A DNA stretch of 34,485 nt from Micromonospora parva (GTDB lineage: Bacteria > Actinomycetota > Actinomycetes > Mycobacteriales > Micromonosporaceae), in NCBI RefSeq assembly GCF_000718515.1, contig NZ_JNZS01000041.1, forward strand, positions 1-34,485, given 5' to 3'. Under the pieces are notes generated by a model. The model saw only the letters and a program-made list of their open reading frames with translations. It had not been told where the DNA came from and did not search any database. Position numbers and translations under genes: made by a program. Below, one piece after another: positions 7,513-14,927 of this stretch. Position 1 is the first letter of the stretch; each line of letters starts with the position of its first letter.

Positions 7513-10500
7513 ACGGCCGCTACACCGACCGGTGGCCAGACCCGAACGAACCGGCCTGGGTGATCGAACCGACCACCGAGTGGCACCCCCAGTTTCCCGG
7601 CCAGCGCTACCCCGGCGACATCGGCATGCCGCACCAGCCGCCACCCCGTGGGCGGGCGACGGTGTCCGGCCGCGCCGAGGTGCCGCCGCTCGCGCCCACC
7701 CGCCCGGACGGCACCTACCTCGGCCGGTCGTGGTCCGACGAACCACCGGCGGAACAGCCACCCCACGGCCGGTCCTGGGTGGACGACGAGCCGGACGGGG
7801 CACCGGCCTACGGCCGACTCCGCGACGACGAGCGCTCGGCGTACGGGCGGCCCGACAGCACCGACTCCCGGCACTACGACCACGAGCCGTACCGTCGACC
7901 GCTGCCCGAGCCACCCCGCCGCGAGGAACGCCGCTCCCCCGAGTCGGACCGGCGCACCGCCTGGTCCGATCGACGCCCCGCCGACGAACGGGGACCCGCG
8001 CGGGAAGCCGCCTGGCACCGCGACCAGCCCACCCCGGAGCGGTACGACAGCCGCCGCCCCCGGCAGGAGCCCACCGAGCGGGACCGTGGCTACCGGGGCA
8101 CACCGCCGGTCTCCCCGGCGCCCCGGCCCGAACCCGGCTGGGTGCCCGAGCCGGACGACGCGCCACGTCGACGCGGCACACCGGAGCGACCGGCGGCCGG
8201 CTACGAACGACACCCCGGCGACGGGTACGGCGTCCGACCCACCCGTGACCACGACGGCCGCAGCGCCGACGCTGTCGACCCGTGGGCACCCGTGGACGGC
8301 CGCCCCCGCTACCGCGCCGACGGGTACCCGGACCGGGCCGCCGACGACCTGCGCCGCCCAGACTCGCGCTACCGCGCGGACGAGGGGATGGGCGCAGCTC
8401 CCGCAGCCAACGGTGGACGACGGCGTCGACCCGAGGCGGACCTGCCCGGCCAGTCCCGCCTCGACGACGACCGGCGTCGCCCCGACACCGACCCGCACTG
8501 GCAGCAGCCCCGTGAGGCGGCAGCACGCGCCGAGGCGTACCCGGACCGGCGACCCCGCGAACAGGCCCGCCCGGACGCGTACCCCGAGAACGGGTACCGC
8601 GAGAACGCGCCTCGTGAGGACGCGTACCGCGAGCCCCGGCCGCAGCCGGGCCAACGGTCGGGCGACAGTCTGCCCTGGCCACCGCCGGGTCCGGTGCGCC
8701 AGGACCGCAGCCCGGACCGGGCCCGCGAGCCGGGCCACCGCCCCGAGCCGCCCCGCACCGCAGACCCGCACCGCACGTCAGACCCGCACCGCACCGAGCC
8801 GCACCGTGGCCCGGAGCCGTACCGCACCACGGACCCGTACCGTGGCGCCGACCCGGGCGTCGCGTCGCGGCCGACCGCCCGGCCCGAACGGCCGCCGGCC
8901 ACGCCGTCCCGACCCGACGACCGACCGGTACGGCCCGACGAGCGACCGGCGGCCGCCCCGGCGCGGCCCGACGAGCGAGGGGTACGTCCGGCCGCGACTG
9001 CGCCGCCCACGGCCGGCCGCGCCACGCCGGTCCCACCGGCCTCGCCGGAGCGACCGGTCTCGCCGGCACCCGTGTCCCCCGGTTGGGACCGGCCGGTCTC
9101 GCCGGCACCTGTCTCGCCCGGCTGGGACCGGCCGGCATCGCAGGCACCCGTGTCCCCCGGATCGGACCGGCCGGTCTCGCCGGCACCCGTCTCCCCCGCG
9201 CCCTCGGGTTGGAACCGGCCGGTGTCGGCCGCCCCGGTCTCCCCCGTCTTCCCGGACCGGCCGGTGTCGCCGGTACCCGTCGCCCCCGCGCCCCCCGGCC
9301 CGGAGCGACCGGTGTCCGCAGCCCCGGTGTCGCCGGGCCCGGTGTCCGCAGCTCCGGTGTCGCCCGCCGCCGACCTGCCCGTCTCGGGACCGCCCGCCGC
9401 CCGCCTGCGGCTGGAGTACCTGTCCGCGCCGGTGGAGCCGCCCGGCGCAGACGAGCGGTCCGATGGCCCGCCAGCACCCACACGCCGACCGCTGACCGAA
9501 CCGCCGTCGACGGCCGGGGCGCGTCACACCCCGCCGCCGCGTTACCCCGGCCCGGACACCGGGGACCGCCCGGTGGACCAGCGGCGCGGCGAGGAGCCGG
9601 GACCGGATCACCGTCGGGTCGGCGACCCGCTGTTCGGCAACCCGCCAACCGACCGCCGCCCGGTCACGCCGGACCGTTCGCCGTCCACGGAGCGGCAGCA
9701 CTCCGCCGATCGACCGGCCGCGCCGCAACACCCAGCCGCGCCGCAACACCCGTACCCGCCGCAGCGGCCGGACGCTCCGCAGCGCTCGTACCCGCCGGAG
9801 CGGGTGGCTCCGGTGGCGGACGCACGCCCGTCGGTCGCCCCGCCGCCCACCTGGCAGGCACCGGCGTCACCAGCGACCCGACCCACCCCGCGCCCGGACG
9901 ACCCCACGCCGGTGGCGCCTGCTCCTGGTCCGGCAGCGTCCCCGGACGGCACTGTCCCGCAGCCGCCGGCGATGGACGTCGCGCCGGTGCTTCCGCCGGC
10001 CCCCGGTACGCCGCGCCGCTACGTACCCCCGCCACCCTCGGAAGAACCGGTCACGCCCGTTCGCGAACCGGACGACGTCGCGAGCGTCCGTGGGCCGGAC
10101 GCGTGGTTCAGCCCGGCTCAGCCCGCCGATTCCTCGCCGGGTGCGTCGACGACCGACGAGCGGCAGTACGACCCGACCGACGATGAGTCGACGGCCGGCA
10201 GCCCCGACCTCTTCACGACAGCGGCCGCGTCGGACACGGAGGCGTCGACGCCGACGGCTGACACCCACCTGGACGTGACCGACGCCAGCGGGTCGACACC
10301 AGACGACGCCTTCGCCCCGGTCTCCGCGCCGCCCGCTGCCCCCGTCTCCGCGCCGCCCGCTGCCCCGGTCTCCGGTGCTCCCCGGCGCTGGCTGGACGAC
10401 GACCCGCAGCCCGCGTTCGACACGGCACCTGTGGACGACGACCAACCCGTCTCCGGCGCACCGCTGCTCGCGATCCCCCACCAGCAGGACGAACGCGACC

Positions 10501-12635
10501 TCGCAGCCGAACCCGACGTCGACAAGCAGGCCTACACCGCTTCACCCAATGAGGACGCCAACCCGGTCGAGTACCACCCGACGGACGAACTCGCGCCACC
10601 CGACGAGCCGACCGACGCTGTCGACGCTCCGAGCGCGAGCCCGGAGGGAGGCCCGTACGTCGACGAGTGGCCGGCGGAAGCCGCGCCGCCCGTGACGGCT
10701 GCGAACGACCCGAACCCGCCCGTCTCGGCACCGCCGTTCTCGGCACCACCCGTCTCGGCACCGCCCGTCTCGATCACGCCGGTGTCCGCTCCCCCGGCAC
10801 CGCCGGTATCGGCAGCGCCGGCAGCACCCGTCTCCGCGCCCCCAGCGTCCGCCGCGCCACAGGAACCCGTTTCCGCGCCACCCCTCGGCACAACGCCCGT
10901 CTCCGCGCCGCCTCTCGGCACAGCGCCCGTCTCCGCACCACCCACGCCGCCAGAGCCCCACTCCGCAGCGCCGGTATCCGCACCACCAACACCCGTGTCC
11001 GCACCACCCGCCCCGGCGGCGTCCGTGTCCGCACCGCCGGTGCCCGTCTCGGCGGCACCCGTCTCTGCGCCACCAGCCACAACGCCCGTTTCCGCGCCAC
11101 CGGCCTCGGCGACACCGTCCGCCACGGCACCGGTCTCCGAGCCACCAGCGTCGGTGGAGCCGACGTCCGGACCACCCGCGTCGGTGGAGCCGACGTCCGG
11201 ACCACCCGCGTCGGTGGAGCCGACGTCCGGGCCACCGGCCCCGGCCGTACCCGGCCCGAGGAGCGGCGCGGACGGGGAGAACGTGCCGGTGTCCGCGCCG
11301 CCTGCCGAGGCACCGCCGGTGGTGACCCGCCCGTCGCTGGCCGACCCGGGCGACCCGGAGCAGGTGCTGGCCGCGTACCGCTGGCGGCTGGATCCGGTGA
11401 CCCTGCGCGAGGAACTGACCGAGCCGGACGACCTGCGGGCCATTCGGCGACGGCTGACCGAGAAGTTGGGCTCGGCGGTCGACAACCGCGCCCGGGCCCG
11501 GCTGCTCAGCCTGCGGGCGGTGGCCTCGCGGATTCTCGGCGAGCTGGACGACGCGCTGGCCGACGGCCGGCTCGCCCTCACCTACGCCGAGGCCACCGGC
11601 GAGCTGCGCCGGACCGCGCTGGCCCAGGCCCGGCTGGCCCACGTGTTGCGCTGGCGCGGCGACTTCCCCGAGGCGGACCAGCTCTTCGCCCAGGCCAACT
11701 CGGTCGAGTTGCCTGACCGGTTGCGGGCCGCGCTGCACGAGCACGCCGGGCGGTCGTGTTACGACCAGGGGCGGCTCATGGAGGCGTGCGAGCACTTCGA
11801 GAAGGCGCTGGACCTGCGTGGGGCCGGCGACGCCGAACTGCTGGAGCGGGTCCGGGTGGCCCTCGACGCGGTCACCGTCCGGGCCGAGGCTGATGGCTTC
11901 GGGCCGTACCCCCGGGGTCGGGACGAGGTCCTCGACCGGGACCGGCCCCCGTTGCCGGACCGGGACGGGCAGCTGTGGGGTTACACCAGCCAGGACGGCG
12001 AGGTGGTCATTCCCGCCCGGTACGCCGAGGCGCAGCCCTTCCACGACGGGTTGGCCTGGGTCCGCCGACCGGACAGCGACCGCTGGTCGTTGATCAACCT
12101 GCTCGGTACGACGGTGATCCCGCCGTCCTTCCGGGCCGCGCATCCGTTCAGCGACGGCCTGGCCTGGGTGGTCGGCGAGGGCGGTTGGACGGCGATCGAC
12201 GCGACCGGGGCGGTGCAGGTCGCACCCAACTTCGCCGAGGTAAGACCATTCCGGCGTGGGCTGGCCGCGGTGCGGCGCGAGGGGTGGGGGGCGGTCGACC
12301 GGACCGGCCGGATCGTCGTGCCCACCCGTTACCACGGCTTCGTCACGGAGTTGGCCGACGGCCGGCAGGTCGACGGTTTCACCGATGAGGGGCTGGCCGT
12401 GGTCGACGTGGCGGGCCGGCGGGGTGTGGTGGACCGCACCGGCACGGTGCTGGTCCCGCCGGCGCACCCGATGCTGGTCATCCACCCGGTGGCGTTCCTG
12501 ATCGAGAGTGGCAACGGGCGGTGGGGTGCGCTGGACCGGCGCGGCGTGCCGCTCATCGACCCGGTGTACGGCGATCGCGCCGAGGTGCTGGAGGAGATCG
12601 ACCGACTACTCACCGACGCCAATCCGGTGCTCTGA
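7509..12635 (+). CDS. Giant Pro-rich protein with TPR-like region and WG repeats
   Basis: A protein of about 1,708 aa. Residues 1-1270 are low-complexity and probably disordered: an Arg/Asp/Pro-rich part with DPHRT/DPYR runs, then VSPAPVSPGWDRP-like repeats (about 515-640), then many PVSAPP-type repeats (about 936-957 and 1072-1264). The globular C-terminus has a TPR-like helical region (about 1330-1450) and WG (KWG) repeats from about 1488 to the end, seen as repeated units such as DGLAWVRR and WGAVDRTGRIVVPTRY. There is no signal peptide or membrane segment. A scaffold or binding role is likely, but the partner is unknown. ATG 7509 is chosen for its ATGA overlap with an upstream micro-ORF; GTG 7359 in the same frame is an alternative. 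Confidence 0.8.
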   Translation: MNGRYTDRWPDPNEPAWVIEPTTEWHPQFPGQRYPGDIGMPHQPPPRGRATVSGRAEVPPLAPTRPDGTYLGRSWSDEPPAEQPPHGRSWVDDEPDGAPAYGRLRDDERSAYGRPDSTDSRHYDHEPYRRPLPEPPRREERRSPESDRRTAWSDRRPADERGPAREAAWHRDQPTPERYDSRRPRQEPTERDRGYRGTPPVSPAPRPEPGWVPEPDDAPRRRGTPERPAAGYERHPGDGYGVRPTRDHDGRSADAVDPWAPVDGRPRYRADGYPDRAADDLRRPDSRYRADEGMGAAPAANGGRRRRPEADLPGQSRLDDDRRRPDTDPHWQQPREAAARAEAYPDRRPREQARPDAYPENGYRENAPREDAYREPRPQPGQRSGDSLPWPPPGPVRQDRSPDRAREPGHRPEPPRTADPHRTSDPHRTEPHRGPEPYRTTDPYRGADPGVASRPTARPERPPATPSRPDDRPVRPDERPAAAPARPDERGVRPAATAPPTAGRATPVPPASPERPVSPAPVSPGWDRPVSPAPVSPGWDRPASQAPVSPGSDRPVSPAPVSPAPSGWNRPVSAAPVSPVFPDRPVSPVPVAPAPPGPERPVSAAPVSPGPVSAAPVSPAADLPVSGPPAARLRLEYLSAPVEPPGADERSDGPPAPTRRPLTEPPSTAGARHTPPPRYPGPDTGDRPVDQRRGEEPGPDHRRVGDPLFGNPPTDRRPVTPDRSPSTERQHSADRPAAPQHPAAPQHPYPPQRPDAPQRSYPPERVAPVADARPSVAPPPTWQAPASPATRPTPRPDDPTPVAPAPGPAASPDGTVPQPPAMDVAPVLPPAPGTPRRYVPPPPSEEPVTPVREPDDVASVRGPDAWFSPAQPADSSPGASTTDERQYDPTDDESTAGSPDLFTTAAASDTEASTPTADTHLDVTDASGSTPDDAFAPVSAPPAAPVSAPPAAPVSGAPRRWLDDDPQPAFDTAPVDDDQPVSGAPLLAIPHQQDERDLAAEPDVDKQAYTASPNEDANPVEYHPTDELAPPDEPTDAVDAPSASPEGGPYVDEWPAEAAPPVTAANDPNPPVSAPPFSAPPVSAPPVSITPVSAPPAPPVSAAPAAPVSAPPASAAPQEPVSAPPLGTTPVSAPPLGTAPVSAPPTPPEPHSAAPVSAPPTPVSAPPAPAASVSAPPVPVSAAPVSAPPATTPVSAPPASATPSATAPVSEPPASVEPTSGPPASVEPTSGPPASVEPTSGPPAPAVPGPRSGADGENVPVSAPPAEAPPVVTRPSLADPGDPEQVLAAYRWRLDPVTLREELTEPDDLRAIRRRLTEKLGSAVDNRARARLLSLRAVASRILGELDDALADGRLALTYAEATGELRRTALAQARLAHVLRWRGDFPEADQLFAQANSVELPDRLRAALHEHAGRSCYDQGRLMEACEHFEKALDLRGAGDAELLERVRVALDAVTVRAEADGFGPYPRGRDEVLDRDRPPLPDRDGQLWGYTSQDGEVVIPARYAEAQPFHDGLAWVRRPDSDRWSLINLLGTTVIPPSFRAAHPFSDGLAWVVGEGGWTAIDATGAVQVAPNFAEVRPFRRGLAAVRREGWGAVDRTGRIVVPTRYHGFVTELADGRQVDGFTDEGLAVVDVAGRRGVVDRTGTVLVPPAHPMLVIHPVAFLIESGNGRWGALDRRGVPLIDPVYGDRAEVLEEIDRLLTDANPVL
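9055..9375 (+). repeat. Degenerate in-frame repeats (VSPAPVSP) in the WG-repeat gene
   Basis: Imperfect repeats built around the peptide PVSPAPVSPGWDRP, with a recurring GACCGGCCGGT-type core, make up this stretch. They stay in frame and encode a Pro/Ser/Val-rich linker. They vary between copies and are coding, so they are not a CRISPR array. Confidence 0.75.
11148..11237 (+). repeat. Three 30-bp tandem repeats in the WG-repeat gene
   Basis: Three consecutive 30-bp units (11148-11177, 11178-11207, 11208-11237) are almost identical and encode ASVEPTSGPP three times. The first two are exact and the third differs at two positions. They lie at the end of a longer PVSAPP repeat field (10723-11300). 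The near-identity suggests recent expansion by slippage and predicts length variation among strains. Confidence 0.9.
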
Positions 12636-12679
12636 GTCATCGGTCGCCAATGATGATCCACTAGGGCTAGGGTCGGTAC

Positions 12680-13678
12680 ATGGAATTCCGACACCTGGGC
12701 CGTTCCGGCCTGATGGTCAGCGAGATCTCGTACGGCAACTGGATCACCCACGGTTCGCAGGTCGAGGAGGACGCGGCGTTCGCGTGCGTCCGGGCCGCCC
12801 TCGACTCGGGGATCACCACGTTCGACACCGCCGACGGGTACGCCGGGGGGCGGGCCGAGGACGTGCTCGGCCGGGCGTTGCAGAACGAGCGCCGGGAAAG
12901 CCTGGAGATCTTCACCAAGGTCTACTGGCCGACCGGGCCCAGCCGCAACAACCGTGGACTGTCCCGCAAGCACATCATCGAGTCGATCAACGGCTCGCTG
13001 CGCCGACTGCGCACCGACTACGTGGACCTCTACCAGGCCCACCGCTACGACTACAGCACCCCGTTGGAAGAGACGATGGAGGCGTTCGCGGACGTCGTCC
13101 ACTCCGGCAAGGCGCACTACATCGGCGTCTCCGAGTGGAGCGCCGACCAGCTGCGCGCCGCCCACCCGCTCGCCCGGGAGCTGCACATCCCGCTGGTCTC
13201 CAACCAGCCCCAGTATTCGATGCTCTGGCGGGTCATCGAGGCCGAGGTCGTGCCGGCCAGCGAGGAACTGGGCATCGGGCAGATCGTCTGGTCGCCGATC
13301 GCGCAGGGCGTGCTCTCCGGCAAGTACCTGCCGGGCCAGCCGCCGCCGGCCGGTTCCCGCGCCACCGACGAGAAGTCGGGTGCGGGGTTCATCTCCCGGT
13401 TCATGAACGACGACGTGCTGACCCGGGTCCAGCAGCTCAAGCCGCTCGCCGAGCAGGCCGGGCTCAGCATGGCCCAGCTCGCCGTGGCGTGGGTGCTGCA
13501 GAACCCGAACGTCTCGTCGGCGATCATCGGCGCGTCTCGCCCCGACCAGGTGCACGACAACGTGAAGGCGGCCGGGGTGAAGCTCGACGCCGACCTGCTC
13601 ACGGCGATCGACGACGCTATCGCTCCGATCGTCGAGCGGAACCCGGCGAAGACCGAGTCCCCCGCGAAGCGTCCCTGA
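12680..13678 (+). CDS. Aldo/keto reductase (potassium-channel beta-subunit-like)
   Basis: A 332-aa NAD(P)H-dependent oxidoreductase with an AKR TIM-barrel. The catalytic tetrad can be placed: Asp and Tyr in FDTADGYAGG, Lys in FTKVYWP and His in YQAHRYD. The SYGNWITHG start and AEQAGLSMAQLAVAWVLQNP near the end resemble the KCNAB/YghZ-type AKRs, which reduce small aldehydes and ketones. The natural substrate is not evident. A -10-like TAGGGT (12668-12673) ends six bases before the ATG, and no Shine-Dalgarno is seen, so the mRNA is probably leaderless. A hairpin follows at 13686-13725. Confidence 0.93.
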   Translation: MEFRHLGRSGLMVSEISYGNWITHGSQVEEDAAFACVRAALDSGITTFDTADGYAGGRAEDVLGRALQNERRESLEIFTKVYWPTGPSRNNRGLSRKHIIESINGSLRRLRTDYVDLYQAHRYDYSTPLEETMEAFADVVHSGKAHYIGVSEWSADQLRAAHPLARELHIPLVSNQPQYSMLWRVIEAEVVPASEELGIGQIVWSPIAQGVLSGKYLPGQPPPAGSRATDEKSGAGFISRFMNDDVLTRVQQLKPLAEQAGLSMAQLAVAWVLQNPNVSSAIIGASRPDQVHDNVKAAGVKLDADLLTAIDDAIAPIVERNPAKTESPAKRP

Positions 13679-13685
13679 CGCCGTT

Positions 13686-13725
13686 CCGGCCCGGCCGGCG
13701 CGAACCTCCACGCCGACCGGGCCGG
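13686..13725. terminator. Bidirectional hairpin between the AKR and S2P genes
   Basis: Arms 13686-13700 and 13711-13725 pair at 14 of 15 positions around a 10-base loop. It lies eight bases past the AKR stop in a convergent gap, so it can serve both transcripts. Confidence 0.65.
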
Positions 13726-13735
13726 GCCCGCTGCG

Positions 13736-13787
13736 CTCCGCCCGTCACCGGGCCCGCTCAGCTCCGCCCGTCACCGGGCCCGCTCAG
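13736..13787. repeat. 26-bp tandem duplication across the S2P stop codon
   Basis: Two exact copies of a 26-base unit (13736-13761 and 13762-13787) lie side by side. The second copy contains the TGA stop of the minus-strand protease gene (13784-13786), so the duplicated copy carries an extra copy of the gene's 3' end into the intergenic region. A partial related unit precedes it (13722-13735). Confidence 0.85.
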
Positions 13788-14581
13788 CTCTGCCAGAAGC
13801 GGATCAGCTCCAGGCCGGTGGCGTAGAGCCACGAGGGCAGACCGAGCAGGTCACCGACCGCGAAGACCGCGTCGAAGAACCACCCGCCGATGCGCGGGTT
13901 CCACAGCAGCGCGAAGAGCAGGATGAAGCCGTACGGCGCGAACAGGTCGTACATCTTGCGCCACTGCGGGTTGAGCCACGGCTGGAGCATGTTGCCGCCG
14001 TCCAGGCCGGGCACCGGCAGCAGGTTCAGCACACTGGCGGTGAGCTGGAGGAAGGCGAGCAGCGCCACCCCGGCCCAGAACTCCACCGGGCCACCCGACC
14101 GGGTGCCGAGTTGCACCGCCACCACCAACACCAGCGTGAACAGCACGTTCGTCGCCGGGCCGGCGAGGCTGACCAGGGTGTGCCGCAGTCGGCCCGGGAT
14201 GGCGTGCCGGTCCACCCAGACCGCGCCACCCGGCAGGCCGATGCCGCCGAGCAGCACGACCACCACCGGCAACACGATCGACAGCAACGGGTGGGTGTAC
14301 TTGAACGGGTTGAGCGTCAGGTAGCCGCGATGGGCGATGTCCCGGTCGCCGGCCCGGTAGGCCACCACCGCGTGGGCGTACTCGTGCAGGCAGAGCGACA
14401 CCAGCCAGCCGGACACCACGAAGAGGAACACGTTGAACCGGACGTTGCCGTACCCGTTCCAGGTCAGCACCCCGCTGACCGCGAAGAGGGCGACCAGGCC
14501 GAGGAAGACCGGGCTGGGCCGGAACGCCGCCCGGGGCACGCCGAGGACCAGCCCGTCGCCGCCCGGGCGGTCGTAGGCCAT
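13784..14581 (-). CDS. Site-2 protease (M50) family membrane metalloprotease
   Basis: A 265-aa multi-pass membrane protein with the zinc motif HEYAH (HExxH) and the second conserved motif NLLPVPGLDGGNM, whose Asp is the expected third zinc ligand. Five or six hydrophobic segments are visible. The family cleaves membrane-spanning substrates such as anti-sigma factors, but short forms like this, without a PDZ domain, have mostly unknown targets. ATG 14581 shares its A with the TGA of the upstream 66-aa gene (TGATG), implying translational coupling; an in-frame GTG one codon earlier also exists. Confidence 0.88.
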   Translation of the reverse strand: MAYDRPGGDGLVLGVPRAAFRPSPVFLGLVALFAVSGVLTWNGYGNVRFNVFLFVVSGWLVSLCLHEYAHAVVAYRAGDRDIAHRGYLTLNPFKYTHPLLSIVLPVVVVLLGGIGLPGGAVWVDRHAIPGRLRHTLVSLAGPATNVLFTLVLVVAVQLGTRSGGPVEFWAGVALLAFLQLTASVLNLLPVPGLDGGNMLQPWLNPQWRKMYDLFAPYGFILLFALLWNPRIGGWFFDAVFAVGDLLGLPSWLYATGLELIRFWQS

Positions 14582-14781
14582 CACTCGGCCGTGGGCAGCA
14601 GGCTCATCCGGTACTCCACCCGGTCGTCCTCCACGAGCGCGACCGAGGTGACGCCGGACGCCGCGAGCTCCCGCCAGGTCTGACCGATCCAGGATTCGGC
14701 GTCGGCCTGGCTGCCGAACGACTCCGCCGGCCCCTCGACCGTCTGACCGTCAGTGCCCTCGTACCGCCAGCTCCACGCCAT
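14581..14781 (-). CDS. Small 66-aa hypothetical protein coupled to the S2P protease
   Basis: A 66-aa acidic soluble protein starting MAWSWRYEGTDGQ and ending SLLPTAE. I do not recognise a family by name, but the alternating pattern (WSWRYEGTDG, SFGSQADAESWIGQTWREL, VTSVALVEDDRVEYRMSL) suggests a small alpha/beta fold. GGGGAGA precedes the ATG at good spacing. Its stop overlaps the start of the S2P-like protease, so the two products are likely made together and the small one might be a partner or regulator of the protease (inference). Confidence 0.75.
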   Translation of the reverse strand: MAWSWRYEGTDGQTVEGPAESFGSQADAESWIGQTWRELAASGVTSVALVEDDRVEYRMSLLPTAE

Positions 14782-14892
14782 GCCGCGTCTCCCCTCGCCG
14801 CTGAAGTCCCCGTGGGACGAACCCCCGCCAGCGTAGTCGGCCCGGCGCGCAACGGCCGCTCGCTCGCCCCGGCAGGGAACCCACGGGGTGGA

Positions 14893-14921
14893 TCAATCCG
14901 ATTGACGCCGGCCGGTACGGT
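14893..14921 (+). promoter_or_regulatory. Palindrome and -10 upstream of the Ser/Thr kinase
   Basis: A perfect palindrome TCAATC-C-GATTGA (14893-14905) sits in the -35 region of a -10 TACGGT (14916-14921), which ends six bases before the GTG start of the kinase. The palindrome is a plausible operator and the mRNA is probably leaderless. Confidence 0.5.
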
Positions 14922-14927
14922 GGCTCG

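Noticed and set aside
9055..11300. CRISPR-like repeats
   Set aside because: The repeats are degenerate, in frame, lack constant spacers and encode Pro/Ser/Val-rich protein.
7431..11581. Several long minus-strand and alternate-frame ORFs across the WG-repeat gene
   Set aside because: They mirror the repetitive GC-rich coding strand, have no recognisable domains, and only the plus-strand frame continues into the TPR and WG-repeat region.
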